This document shows positions 15,963 to 24,389 of a stretch of DNA of 39,402 bases, piece by piece (position 1 is the first letter of the stretch; the number at the start of each line of letters is the position of its first letter). The notes under the pieces were generated by a model. The model made no database searches and was not told where the DNA came from. It worked only from the letters and a program-made list of their open reading frames with translations. Location: the NCBI GenBank assembly GCA_031406795.1, contig JANOHV010000018.1, positions 1-39,402 of the forward strand, in the 5' to 3' direction. The stretch is from DATDCY01 sp031406795 [NCBI: Candidatus Rokuibacteriota bacterium] (GTDB taxonomy: Bacteria; JAUVQV01). A program made the translations under genes and the position numbers.

Positions 15963-16274
15963 ATGCCCACCCCCAAATGCCCCGGCCAGGATACGCAGAA
16001 ATGGGGTCCCGACGCGGTTTACGACGTGACGTGCAAGAAGTGCGGCAACCAGCTCGAGTTCTTCAAGGACGAGCTCAAGCGCCGCTGCAAGGGCTGCGGC
16101 GGCACGGTGTTCAACGAACGGATGGACATCGGGTGTCTTGCCTGGTGCCCTTCCGCGGAAGCCTGCGCCGGCCCGGACATGGCGCGGGCACTGGAGCTCA
16201 TCGCGCAGGGCAAGGCCCGGGGTTGCGCGGACGCCGAAGCTCCCGGGGAACGCCCCGCACCGCTGAGCACCTGA
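15963..16274 (+). CDS. small zinc-ribbon-like protein, unknown function
   Basis: 103 residues. CPGQDTQKWGPD at the N-terminus, then CKKCGNQLEFFKDELKRRCKGCG, a CXXC...CXXC zinc-ribbon knuckle pair, then MDIGCLAWCPSAEACAG with three further Cys. Similar short Cys-rich proteins (or N-terminal domains attached to HD hydrolases) occur in Desulfobacterota; function not known. Strong ribosome-binding site AGGAGG 7 bases before the ATG. The C-terminal 20 residues are Pro/Ala-rich and look unstructured. Confidence 0.8.
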   Translation: MPTPKCPGQDTQKWGPDAVYDVTCKKCGNQLEFFKDELKRRCKGCGGTVFNERMDIGCLAWCPSAEACAGPDMARALELIAQGKARGCADAEAPGERPAPLST

Positions 16275-16304
16275 ACCTTGACAGGCTAATGAACACTCGG
16301 AACG

Positions 16305-16432
16305 GGCAGGTCGCTCAAAAGGGCCCAGCTGCAAGGCGGGCGAGTTCTGAGGAATGAGGCGTACGAGCAGTACGCCGCAGTGACGAAGGGCGAAGCCCAA
16401 CGCCGCAGATGGGTCCTTTTCAGCGGCCTGCC
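16305..16432. repeat. 128-bp palindromic repeat, copy R1
   Basis: Imperfect long palindrome. The left end GGCAGGTCGCTCAAAAGGGC pairs with the right end, which read backwards is GGCAGGCCGCTGAAAAGGAC. The centre GGCGTAC-GAGCA-GTACGCC (16358-16376) is a perfect 7-bp hairpin. Same length as R2, with 32 identical bases (16352-16383) in the middle. It lies between the convergent zinc-ribbon and mlaA genes, its last base being the first base of the mlaA stop triplet. A-tract, GC-rich stem and T-tract read on both strands, so it may act as a bidirectional terminator. Confidence 0.85.
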
Positions 16433-17280
16433 TACTCCTTGGCCTTTTCGGCCCGGTACTGCAGATAGGCGTCTCGCGTCGCCAGGTAGGGATCGATCGA
16501 GGCGTCCTTGAGCGACTCGTAGTCGCCGATGCGGAACGAGGTGTAGTTGACCAGGCTGTAGGTGCGCGTCCCCAGCGAGGCCGGCAACGGGTTGAGGTAG
16601 GAGACCGGGTCGAGAACCAACCCACCGGCCCAGCCGACCGAGTCGCGCAGCGTGTAGTACCCGAGTAACGGCCAGACAATGTAGGGCCCGGGCCCGACCC
16701 CGTAACGGGCAAGGGTCAGACCAAGGTCATTGTCGGGGAGTTTCGCCTCGGGGTTGCCCTTGAACAGGTCGCCGAAGCCCAGCACGCCCCAGGTGCTGTT
16801 GATCATGAATTTTCCCAACTCGATGGTCGCCGCGCGGCCTTTGAGCTGCAAAACGTTGCTGACAAAGCGCCTCGGGGCCCCGAGGTTGTTGAAGAAATTC
16901 TCGACCCCGGTTCGGGCCACGGCGGGAACGGCCGTCCGATACGCCTTGGCGACCGGCTTGAGGAGCCAGAAGTAGAATTTGTCGTTGAACTTGAACATCG
17001 CCCGGTTCCAGGGGGCGAGGGGGTCGGAAACCGGGACGTCCGAGGTGCCCAGCGAATCGAACTCGTTCTCCCCGTCCAGGAGGTCCAGGGTGTCGTCGGG
17101 AACAGTATCCGCCGTCGGGGCGACCACGGGTTCCGCCTGCGCGGTGGCGACGGGCGCCTCCGCGCCTCCGGCGACCTCCGTTCGCGCGGGCCCCCCGCCG
17201 GGCGCGCGGGCACCGGTTTGATGGGCGCAGCCCACCGGGGCGAGGACGAGCAGGAGCCCGAGCCGCCACGCACCCTTCAT
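16432..17280 (-). CDS. mlaA: MlaA (VacJ) outer-membrane phospholipid transport lipoprotein
   Basis: Outer-membrane lipoprotein that removes phospholipids from the outer leaflet and hands them to MlaC. 282 residues from ATG 17280. Signal peptide with lipobox LAPVGC (Cys18), a low-complexity Ala/Pro/Glu linker of about 60 residues, then the MlaA domain from DPLAPWNRAMFKFNDKF to about residue 265, including NFFNNLGAPRRFVSN, PYIVWPLLGYYTLRD and DPVSYLNP. An in-frame GTG at 17289 is an alternative start. Last gene of the mlaEFDCA unit; the stop abuts repeat R1, which probably ends the transcript. Confidence 0.95.
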   Translation of the reverse strand: MKGAWRLGLLLVLAPVGCAHQTGARAPGGGPARTEVAGGAEAPVATAQAEPVVAPTADTVPDDTLDLLDGENEFDSLGTSDVPVSDPLAPWNRAMFKFNDKFYFWLLKPVAKAYRTAVPAVARTGVENFFNNLGAPRRFVSNVLQLKGRAATIELGKFMINSTWGVLGFGDLFKGNPEAKLPDNDLGLTLARYGVGPGPYIVWPLLGYYTLRDSVGWAGGLVLDPVSYLNPLPASLGTRTYSLVNYTSFRIGDYESLKDASIDPYLATRDAYLQYRAEKAKE

Positions 17281-17296
17281 CGCCGGCACCGCACTG

Positions 17297-17908
17297 CTAC
17301 TTCTTCTCCTTCTCCTGAGTCTTGTTCTGCGTCTGGACGCGCTCGATAAGCACGTCGGGCGAGTCCTTGCTCAGGATATCATTGAACTGCGACCGGTAGT
17401 TCGCGACCAGGCTCACCCCCTCGATGACGACGTCGTAGATCCTCCAGGCACCGTCGATCGGGCGCACGCTGTAGTCAACCGGTATCGAGTCGACCTCGCG
17501 GATGATCTTCGTTCTGACGCGGGCTTTGGCAGGCGAAAGCATCTCCTGGCTCAGGAACTCGACCTTCTCGTTTCTGAAGTCCCCCTGGATCTTGTTCAGG
17601 TAGCTGTTCCCGAGCCGCGTCGTGAAGATGTCGGTGAACACCTTCTTCTGCTCGGGGGAAAAGCGCTTCCAGTTCTGGCCGACCGCCAGCACGGTGATCC
17701 CTTCGAAGTCGAAGACCTTGCGGATGATCTCCCAGAGCCGCTCCTTCTGCGCCTCCTTCTCCGAGGCTATGCGGTAGCGGGGGTCCTGAAGGATGGCGAG
17801 CGCCGAATCCAGCGGCCCGCGCAGCGCGTCGATGGGCTTGATCTCCTGTGCGCCCGCCGGACACGCCGCGAGCAGGGTGAAGAACATCGCAAGCACGAAT
17901 CGTGTCAC
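17297..17908 (-). CDS. mlaC: MlaC periplasmic phospholipid-binding protein
   Basis: Periplasmic shuttle (Tol-Tol-Ttg2/MlaC family) carrying phospholipid between MlaA and the MlaFED complex. 203 residues. Signal peptide FVLAMFFTLLAACPAGA with cleavage before QE; mature family segments FEGITVLAVGQNWKRFSPEQ, FTTRLGNSYLNK, VDSIPVDYSVRPIDGAWRIY and DVVIEGVSLVANYRSQF. GTG at 17908 is chosen because AGGAGG lies 7 bases upstream; the frame extends to 17944 without support. The C-terminal tail is Lys/Glu/Gln-rich. Confidence 0.94.
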   Translation of the reverse strand: MTRFVLAMFFTLLAACPAGAQEIKPIDALRGPLDSALAILQDPRYRIASEKEAQKERLWEIIRKVFDFEGITVLAVGQNWKRFSPEQKKVFTDIFTTRLGNSYLNKIQGDFRNEKVEFLSQEMLSPAKARVRTKIIREVDSIPVDYSVRPIDGAWRIYDVVIEGVSLVANYRSQFNDILSKDSPDVLIERVQTQNKTQEKEKK

Positions 17909-17944
17909 GAGCAAACCTCCTGACCGGCCCCGCGACGGGACCAC

Positions 17945-18391
17945 CTAGACCTTGCCCATAATGAAGCGGCTGATGAGTTCCTCGAGATCGACCGCCGATT
18001 CCGTCTCGACCACGGTGTCCCCGGACTTCAGATCCGTGCTCGAGCCGCCCGGGGAGAGCTTGACGAACTTGTCGCCGATCAGGCCCTGCGTCTTGACCGA
18101 GGCGATCGTGTCGTCGGTCAGAACCACCCCCTTGTCGATCTTCATTTCGACCATCGCCGCGAAGTTCTCCGGGTTCACCCTGATCGCCGAGACCCGGCCG
18201 ACCGGCACTCCGGCGATTTCCACCGACGAGCCGGCCTTGAGGCCCGCGACGTTCTGGAAGCGCGCGGTGACCACGTAGTAGTTGCCCTGCAGCAGCTCCA
18301 TGCGGCCGAGCTTGATCGTGAGATAGCCGACCGCAAGCACGCCGATGAACACGAAAACTCCGACCGCATACTCCAATGAAGTGCGCTTCAT
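17945..18391 (-). CDS. mlaD: MlaD MCE-domain protein
   Basis: Inner-membrane-anchored substrate-binding MCE protein of the Mla ABC system; forms a hexameric ring in the family. 148 residues: one N-terminal membrane helix (about 8-27, YAVGVFVFIGVLAVGYL), then a single MCE domain (about 38-115) with FQNVAGLKAGSSVEIAGVPV and GLIGDKFVKLSPG. ATG 18391 overlaps the mlaF stop by 4 bases (ATGA). It is at the short end for MlaD, with little after the MCE domain. Confidence 0.95.
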   Translation of the reverse strand: MKRTSLEYAVGVFVFIGVLAVGYLTIKLGRMELLQGNYYVVTARFQNVAGLKAGSSVEIAGVPVGRVSAIRVNPENFAAMVEMKIDKGVVLTDDTIASVKTQGLIGDKFVKLSPGGSSTDLKSGDTVVETESAVDLEELISRFIMGKV

Positions 18392-19617
18392 GCCTCCCCC
18401 ACCTCTGGACAGATGTTGAATTTCTCCAGGAGATTCGGCTCGGCACTGGCGACGCCGAGCAGGTCCTCCAGCCGGCTGCCCCGCCCAGCCTCGGCGAACC
18501 CGGCGCTGATTGCAAGACAGAAGTCCGGCACGGGCCCGCCATCGAGGATCTCGCGCCGCTTCAGGACGGCGCCCAGCTTGCCGCTGAAGGTCGCGGCCTC
18601 TTCGAGCGTGGCGCCGGAGAGGATGATGATCACCTTGTTCAGACCCACGCGCGCACAGGTGTCGGTGGCGCGCAGCAGGCCGCAGACCCCCTCCAGCAGA
18701 TTCTTCATCGTCGTCTGCCCGCTCATGAAGCCGAAGCGCCGGTTGATTTCCGCCAGGTTGTCGAGCGTCAGGCAGATCAGCGTGAAGGCGCTGCGCCCCG
18801 GCACCGCGCCGTTCATCTCCCGGGAGAAGCAGCGCTCGATCACGGCGGGGTCGGTCATCGCGGTCGGCTCGACCGGGGCCGTGTCGGCCCCGCCGATGAA
18901 CTGCTGGACGATCGGGTCGGGGCTCTTGCGCAGCGCCTCGGGCGTCCCCGCGAAGACGATCCGTCCCTCGTCGATCATCGCGATCCGCTGGGAGATGTAG
19001 AAGACATCGGGGATTTCGTGGCTGACCAGCACCGCGGTGAATCCGAGCTGCTTCTGGTAGTCGGTGATCAGGCTGTGCACGGCGTGCTTGCGGATCGGGT
19101 CGAGCCCGGTGGTCGGCTCATCGAAGAGCACGACCTCCGGCTCGGTCACCAGGGCCCGGGCGAGCGCCACCCGCTTCTTCATCCCGCCGGAGAGCTGAGA
19201 GGGGTACTTCTCCTCGATGTCGGTCAGATCGAGCAGGAGCAGCTTCTCGCGAACCCGCCGCCGGATCTCCTCGCGCGAGGTGCCGGAGCGCTCCTGCAGC
19301 GGCAGCGCGATGTTTTCGAAGACCGTCATCGAGTCGAGCAGCGCCGTCCCCTGGAAGACATAGCTCATCTTCCGCAGGAAGGCTTTGCGCTCGAGCTTCG
19401 TCAGGGCGTCCAGCGGGCGGCCTTCGATGAGGATGCGGCCGGAGTCCGGCTCGATCAGGTTGATCAGCAGCTTGAGCAGGATGCTCTTGCCGACGCCGCT
19501 CTTGCCGATCAACGTCAGGATCTCGCCGCGGTTGATGTCCAGGTCTACGCCCCGGATGACGTGGTTGTCGCCGAAGCTCTTGCTCAGCTTCTCGATCCTG
19601 ATGAACGGCTCGCTCAT
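18388..19617 (-). CDS. mlaF: MlaF ABC ATPase fused to degenerate GGDEF-like domain
   Basis: ATPase of the Mla phospholipid transporter, 409 residues against roughly 250-270 for ordinary MlaF. ABC domain about 1-245: Walker A GKSGVGKS, signature LSGGMKKR, Walker B VVLFDEPTTGLD, switch His in LVSHE. The extra C-terminal domain (about 270-400) follows the GGDEF fold order: FTLICLTLDNLAEINRRFG, then RATDTCARVGLNKVIIILSG, then FCLAISAGFAEAG. At the active site RxGGDEF is replaced by RVGLNKV, so cyclase activity is not expected, but RATD sits five residues before it, exactly at the RxxD c-di-GMP inhibitory site. Regulation of transport by c-di-GMP is inference. Seven bases after mlaE; overlaps mlaD by 4. 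Confidence 0.93.
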   Translation of the reverse strand: MSEPFIRIEKLSKSFGDNHVIRGVDLDINRGEILTLIGKSGVGKSILLKLLINLIEPDSGRILIEGRPLDALTKLERKAFLRKMSYVFQGTALLDSMTVFENIALPLQERSGTSREEIRRRVREKLLLLDLTDIEEKYPSQLSGGMKKRVALARALVTEPEVVLFDEPTTGLDPIRKHAVHSLITDYQKQLGFTAVLVSHEIPDVFYISQRIAMIDEGRIVFAGTPEALRKSPDPIVQQFIGGADTAPVEPTAMTDPAVIERCFSREMNGAVPGRSAFTLICLTLDNLAEINRRFGFMSGQTTMKNLLEGVCGLLRATDTCARVGLNKVIIILSGATLEEAATFSGKLGAVLKRREILDGGPVPDFCLAISAGFAEAGRGSRLEDLLGVASAEPNLLEKFNICPEVGEA

Positions 19618-19624
19618 CGGCTCA

Positions 19625-20461
19625 TCAGAGCAGAAAGGAGGTCATGATGTAGTCGGTCACGAGGATCAGCACGCAGCAGGTGACGACCGCCGACGTGGTG
19701 GACGAACTGACGCCCTTGGCCCCGAATCCGCCGGGGCGGGTGTGGGTGTAGTACCCCTGATAGCAGCTGATCGTCGAGACCACCACGCCGAAGACGACCG
19801 CCTTGACGAAACCGCCGGTGACGTCCTGCATCTCGACGCTCGACTCGACCCGGGAGAAGAACGTCCCGGAGCTCAGGCCGAGCAGCACCGAGCCGGAGAG
19901 GTAGCCCCCGAGAATGCCGATCACGTCGAAGATCGCGGTCAGCAGGGGGAAGCTGACCACCGCGGCGAAGATCCTCGGGCTGACCAGGAAGTGGATCGGG
20001 TTGATGTCCATGGTCTTGAGCGCGTCGATCTCCTCCGCGTTGCGCATGATGCCGATCTCGGCGGACATCGCGGAGCCCGCCCGCGCGGTGATCATGATCG
20101 CCGTGAGGACCGGGCCCATCTCACGGATCAGCGAGAGGGCGACGGCCGCGCCGAGCATCCCCTGCGCGCCGAACTTCACCAGGGTGTAGTAGCCCTGGAG
20201 CCCGAGCACCATCCCGGTGAAGGCCCCCGTGAGACAGATGACCAGCACCGACCGGGCGCCGATGAAGTAGACCTGGGCGAGGAACTTGGCGATCTGCGGG
20301 GGCAGGGTGAAGATGCCGAACACGCCGCGGCCGAAGAAGATCCCGATGCGGCCGAACTCCCGCAGCGTCTGGAGGCAGGCCACCCCCGTGGCGGCAAGAG
20401 GCGCCGTTAGCACCGAGAATATTGTCCTCTTCGTCCCTGCCGGCACGTCGTCATTTGGCAT
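19625..20461 (-). CDS. mlaE: MlaE lipid ABC transporter permease
   Basis: Inner-membrane permease of the Mla system, 278 residues. The domain spans about 40-275 with some five hydrophobic segments; family signatures are FTGMVLGLQGYYTL, SLIREMGPVLTAIMITARAG, SAEIGIMRNAEEIDALK and GGYLSGSVLLGL. ATG 20461 has no Shine-Dalgarno sequence; the preceding bases are AT-rich (TAAAATAAACTAAC), so a short or leaderless transcript is possible. First gene of mlaEFDCA. Confidence 0.95.
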   Translation of the reverse strand: MPNDDVPAGTKRTIFSVLTAPLAATGVACLQTLREFGRIGIFFGRGVFGIFTLPPQIAKFLAQVYFIGARSVLVICLTGAFTGMVLGLQGYYTLVKFGAQGMLGAAVALSLIREMGPVLTAIMITARAGSAMSAEIGIMRNAEEIDALKTMDINPIHFLVSPRIFAAVVSFPLLTAIFDVIGILGGYLSGSVLLGLSSGTFFSRVESSVEMQDVTGGFVKAVVFGVVVSTISCYQGYYTHTRPGGFGAKGVSSSTTSAVVTCCVLILVTDYIMTSFLL

Positions 20462-20699
20462 GTTAGTTTATTTTATCACGATGAGCCCCCGCAGCACACC
20501 CTGTCAAGCTGCCCCCCCTGCTCTTCGTGAGCGAATCAGACTCTTCCCGGTGAGTCGAGATGCCTGCTGTTCTGCTGGATCCGCGCATACGCGCTGATCT
20601 AGACCGCGCGTGGCAATGCTTCGGTTGACCATCCGGCGGGGACTTTGTGCTAGCATGCGCAACGCGTTCAATCAATCAACCAAGATACGGAGCGACCAG
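20462..20699. other. divergent intergenic region, mlaE / ugd
   Basis: 238 bases. Toward ugd there is an extended -10-like TGCTAGCAT (20648-20656) with TTGACC (20627-20632) 18-20 bases upstream. Toward mlaE, TAAAAT lies about 13 bases before the ATG, and TTGACA (20507-20502) is too far upstream (26 bases) to pair with it. No other element recognised. Confidence 0.35.
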
Positions 20700-22019
20700 A
20701 TGAAGATCGCAGTCGTGGGCACGGGGTATGTCGGGTTGGTGACCGGAACCTGTTTCGCCGAATCCGGCAACGACGTCGTCTGCGTCGACACCGACCGCGC
20801 GAAGGTCGAGCGGCTCAAGCGGGGCGAGATCCCGATCTATGAACCCGGCCTCGAGGAGATGGTCCGGCACAATGCGCGCCAGGAGCGCCTGCGCTTCACG
20901 ACCAGCATCGAGGAGGCGGTCGCCTGCTCCCTGATCGTCTTCATCGCCGTCGGGACGCCGCCGGGGGAGGACGGTTCGGCCGATCTGCAGTATGTGCTTC
21001 AGGTCGCGCGCGACATCGGCCGCCTCATCACCGCCTTCACGATCGTCGTCAACAAGTCGACGGTCCCGGTCGGCACCGGCGACAAGGTGCGCGCCGTGAT
21101 CCGGGAGGAGCTCGCCGGGCGCGGCGCCGACGTGCCCTTCGACGTCGTCAGCAACCCGGAATTCCTCAAGGAAGGCAACGCCATCGACGACTTCATGAAG
21201 CCCGATCGCGTCATCGTCGGCTGCGAGGAGCCGCGCACCGCCGAGCTGATGAAGGAGCTCTACGCGCCTTTCGTGCGCACCGAGCACCCGATCCTGATCA
21301 TGGACGTGCACTCCTCGGAGATGACCAAGTACGCCGCCAACGCGCTGCTCGCGACGAAGATCTCCTTCATGAACGACGTCGCGAATCTCTGCGAGCTGGT
21401 CGGCGCGGACATCGACATGGTGCGCAAGGGGATCGGTTCCGACTCGCGCATCGGCTACTCCTTCATCTTCCCCGGAGCCGGGTACGGGGGCAGCTGCTTC
21501 CCCAAGGACGTCCAGGCGCTCTGCCGGACGGGACAGCAGCACGGCCACACGCTGGAGCTGCTCGAAGCCGTCGAGGCGGTCAACTACCGTCAGAAGCAGG
21601 TGCTGCTGCGCAAGCTCACCGCGGCCTGCGACGGCGAGCTGGCGGGCAAGACCTTCGCGGTCTGGGGACTGGCCTTCAAGCCGAACACCGACGACATGCG
21701 TGAGGCGCCGGCGATCGTCGTCATCGAGGGGCTGCTGGCCGCGGGCGCCGCGGTCCGGGCCTACGACCCGGCCGCGACTCATGAAGCGGCGAAGATCCTC
21801 GGCGGCCGGATCACCCTCTGCGAGCACAGCTACGACGCCCTCGACGGCGCCGACGGGCTGATCCTGGTCACCGAGTGGAATGATTTCCGCCACCCCGACT
21901 TCGATCGCATGAAGCGGCTGCTCAAACGCCCCCTGGTGATCGACGGCCGGAACATCTACGACCCGGCGAAGATGAAGCAGCTCGGCTTCGAGTACCACTC
22001 AATCGGCCGAGGACGTTAA
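20700..22019 (+). CDS. ugd: UDP-glucose 6-dehydrogenase
   Basis: Two-step NAD-dependent oxidation of UDP-glucose to UDP-glucuronate for surface polysaccharides. 439 residues. N-terminal Rossmann [16 protein letters not shown] in VCVDTD (about residue 32, NAD selectivity), [12 protein letters not shown], central [19 protein letters not shown], catalytic Cys in [14 protein letters not shown]-terminal [19 protein letters not shown] 20700 has GGAG 8 bases upstream. Stands alone between the divergent mla operon and repeat R2. A GDP-mannose dehydrogenase role is possible in this superfamily but less likely. Confidence 0.93.
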   Translation: MKIAVVGTGYVGLVTGTCFAESGNDVVCVDTDRAKVERLKRGEIPIYEPGLEEMVRHNARQERLRFTTSIEEAVACSLIVFIAVGTPPGEDGSADLQYVLQVARDIGRLITAFTIVVNKSTVPVGTGDKVRAVIREELAGRGADVPFDVVSNPEFLKEGNAIDDFMKPDRVIVGCEEPRTAELMKELYAPFVRTEHPILIMDVHSSEMTKYAANALLATKISFMNDVANLCELVGADIDMVRKGIGSDSRIGYSFIFPGAGYGGSCFPKDVQALCRTGQQHGHTLELLEAVEAVNYRQKQVLLRKLTAACDGELAGKTFAVWGLAFKPNTDDMREAPAIVVIEGLLAAGAAVRAYDPAATHEAAKILGGRITLCEHSYDALDGADGLILVTEWNDFRHPDFDRMKRLLKRPLVIDGRNIYDPAKMKQLGFEYHSIGRGR

Positions 22020-22043
22020 CCGACCGACCGATCACTCTGAACG

Positions 22044-22171
22044 GGCAGGCTGCTCAAAAAGGCCCAGATGCAAGGCTTGCGAAGACCCGACGAATGAGGC
22101 GTACGAGCAGTACGCCGCAGTGAGGAGGGTTGAGCGTAACGCAGCAGATGGGCCTTTTTCAGCGGGCTGCC
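22044..22171. repeat. 128-bp palindromic repeat, copy R2
   Basis: Same family and exact length as R1. Left end GGCAGGCTGCTCAAAAAGGC; right end read backwards GGCAGCCCGCTGAAAAAGGC; identical 32-base core (22092-22123). The similarity to R1 continues about a dozen bases to the left (CACTC-GAACGG). It lies between convergent ugd and the radical SAM gene, and its right end contains the last codons and stop of that gene. Confidence 0.85.
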
Positions 22172-23697
22172 AGAAATGGGGCGTGGTTCGAGGTGAACTG
22201 CGGCGGATCGTTCCTGATGATCCGCGCCACCGCCGGGTGGCGTTTGAATTCGCGCTCCAGGAAGAGCCGCACCTGCCGGCGGTCCCAGCCCCGGGGATGG
22301 CGAAAATCGGTGCCGAGCGACAGGTCGCCCGCGAAGAACGGCGCCGTGCCGTAGTCGTCCGCTTCGACCGCGCCAAGCGGCATCGTGAAGACGGCCAGAT
22401 TGAGAAACCCGATCGCCTCGCGGTGCCGGACGACGAACTCCAGCGTCCGCCGCGCCTCGAGCAGCGTCTCCCCGGGCGTTCCGAACAGCAGGTAGCAGTA
22501 GACCCCGATGCCGGCCTGCCGGAGGCTCGAAAGCGCCCGCGAGACGGTCCCGAGATCGATCCCCTTGTTCATCCTCTCCAGCACGCCCTGATCGCCGGAC
22601 TCCAGCCCCAGCTTGAGGAGCACGCACCCCGAGCGTTTCAGCGCGCGACAGAAGTCGACATCCGCCAGCCGCTCGTCGACCCGCGCGAAACCGTACCACG
22701 GCACGCCTGGAGGGTGATCCGCCAGGGCCCCCAGGAGCGCCGGGCTGATCGCATTGTCCAGCAGATGGATCAGGACCGGCTTGGTGCTCTCGCTCAGCAG
22801 CCGCAGCTCGGCCAGCGCCTGGTGCGGGGGAATCGGCCGGTACTCGCCGCCCTCGGCCCGTTCCGGGCAGAACGTGCAGCGGTTCCACCAGCAGCCGCCG
22901 GCGGCGCTGTAGGGGAGGATCGGCCCGGGCGAGAGATACTCGCGCAGCGGCAGGCCGGCGTAATCCGGGGCCGCGTCGCCCTTCGGCGCCGCCCCGCCGC
23001 CGAGCAGCGCCAGCAGGGCACGTTCCCCCGGACCGGCGATCACGTCATCGACCAGTCCGGCGAAGGGGTCGCGCCAGCCGGGTCGCCGCATCCAGGAGGT
23101 CACGAGGCCGCCGCCGAGGACAATCCTCGTCCCGGGGTGCTCCCGCCTGAGGTGGCCGATCATCGCGAAAACGCAGAGCGCCTGGCTGAGGAAGTTGAGG
23201 GAAAAGCCGACCGTCCCGACGCCGCCGAGAAGTTCGGAGAGGCGCCGGCTGAAATACGGGTAGAAGGGATTCTGCCGAGGCTGCGCGGCCGCGGCGATCA
23301 AGTCGGCGCTGCGCACGGGAGAGAGGCGGGCATGGTGATAGTCCGACAGGCCGACCACGGCGTCGCCGTGCGGGGAGCAGACGGCAAGGATGCGGTTCAG
23401 GTCGCTGACCGCCCGCCGATAGCGGTCCGGCGACCGGTAGGTTCTTTCGTCCCGCAGCGCGGCGAGATGGCCGGCACGATTTCTGAACGCCCGGCTTGTC
23501 CACGTGTCGCCGGCGGCCGGCGGTTGTTCCAACAACCAGAGCTGCCCCTCAAGGTTGGCGTCGAGCAGCCGGCAGGAGCGGCCGTGCGCGCGCAGCGCCG
23601 CCGCCAGGCGCGCAATGCCGGCCGGCGGTTCACTCGCCTTGGCGATGGGAGGGGCGACGAGGAGGATGTCCGGCGTCGCGGAGGGGTTCACCCTCAC
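22159..23697 (-). CDS. B12-binding-type radical SAM protein, function unknown
   Basis: 512 residues. N-terminal cobalamin-binding-like fold about 1-190 (ILLVAPPIAKASEPPAGI; VGFSLNFLSQAL; GGGLVTSW), then a radical SAM core with CWWNRCTFC (CX4CX2C, as in the CYWGKCTFC branch of B12/RiPP-type enzymes), GLESGDQGVLERMNKG and YLLFGTPGET. GTG 23697 overlaps the pgl stop by 4 bases (GTGA), so it is translationally coupled to the pentose-phosphate genes. The final codons (LAAR-stop) come from repeat R2, so the original C-terminus may have been trimmed or replaced. Substrate not inferable. Confidence 0.85.
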   Translation of the reverse strand: MRVNPSATPDILLVAPPIAKASEPPAGIARLAAALRAHGRSCRLLDANLEGQLWLLEQPPAAGDTWTSRAFRNRAGHLAALRDERTYRSPDRYRRAVSDLNRILAVCSPHGDAVVGLSDYHHARLSPVRSADLIAAAAQPRQNPFYPYFSRRLSELLGGVGTVGFSLNFLSQALCVFAMIGHLRREHPGTRIVLGGGLVTSWMRRPGWRDPFAGLVDDVIAGPGERALLALLGGGAAPKGDAAPDYAGLPLREYLSPGPILPYSAAGGCWWNRCTFCPERAEGGEYRPIPPHQALAELRLLSESTKPVLIHLLDNAISPALLGALADHPPGVPWYGFARVDERLADVDFCRALKRSGCVLLKLGLESGDQGVLERMNKGIDLGTVSRALSSLRQAGIGVYCYLLFGTPGETLLEARRTLEFVVRHREAIGFLNLAVFTMPLGAVEADDYGTAPFFAGDLSLGTDFRHPRGWDRRQVRLFLEREFKRHPAVARIIRNDPPQFTSNHAPFLAAR

Positions 23698-24389
23698 CCG
23701 ACACGGCTCCCCGCGGCGTCCGCGTCCGCGAGGAGGATTGCCCGGTCGCGCCGGACGCGACCGGCGGGGATGGCCGGGTCGCCGCGGCGCAGCCGCTCGA
23801 GCGCCAGCGTCTTGTCGGACCCGGTCACCACCCAAAGAATGCACCGGGCACGATCGAGCGCCGGGTAGGTGAGCGTCATGCGGCGGCGCCCCTGGTACGG
23901 GCCCGCCACCGTCACGTCGGCTCGCGCAACCTCGAGCGCCGGGTCGCCCGGATCGAGGGAAGCGGTGTGCCCGTCGGCGCCGATCCCGAGGTGCACCAGA
24001 TCGAGCACCGCCGGGCTGCCGGCGGCCTCCCGCAACTCCTCGGCGTAGCGTGCCGCGGCCTCCTCCAGGTCGACGACGTCCACGGGCATCGCGTGCAGGT
24101 GTTCAACCGGGAGCGGGACGGCTCCCAACAGACCTGCGCTCAGCTGCGTGAGGTTCCGATCGGGATGTCCGACGGGGGCCACCCGCTCGTCGACCTGGAA
24201 GAGATGGACGGCTGTCCATGGCACCTCCTCTTCGGCGAGAAAGCGGAGCATGCGCAGGGGCGTCGAGCCACCGCTGATCGCCAGCGCGAATCGGCCGCAC
24301 TGCGCGACCGACTCCCGTGCCGACGCGGCGATGAGCGCCGCCGCCCGGCGGGCCACGGCTTCGGCGTCCGCGAGGATTTCGACCTTCAT
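23694..24389 (-). CDS. pgl: 6-phosphogluconolactonase
   Basis: Hydrolyses 6-phosphogluconolactone, the product of Zwf. 231 residues, DevB/SOL type. Marks: [33 protein letters not shown] and [18 protein letters not shown] 24389 overlaps the pgi stop by 4 bases (ATGA), and its own stop overlaps the radical SAM start. Together with zwf and gnd it completes the oxidative pentose phosphate branch in one operon. Confidence 0.94.
   Translation of the reverse strand: MKVEILADAEAVARRAAALIAASARESVAQCGRFALAISGGSTPLRMLRFLAEEEVPWTAVHLFQVDERVAPVGHPDRNLTQLSAGLLGAVPLPVEHLHAMPVDVVDLEEAAARYAEELREAAGSPAVLDLVHLGIGADGHTASLDPGDPALEVARADVTVAGPYQGRRRMTLTYPALDRARCILWVVTGSDKTLALERLRRGDPAIPAGRVRRDRAILLADADAAGSRVG

Noticed and set aside
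20462-20507. Promoter TTGACA / TAAAAT for mlaE
   Set aside because: Spacing is 26 bases, too long for sigma70.
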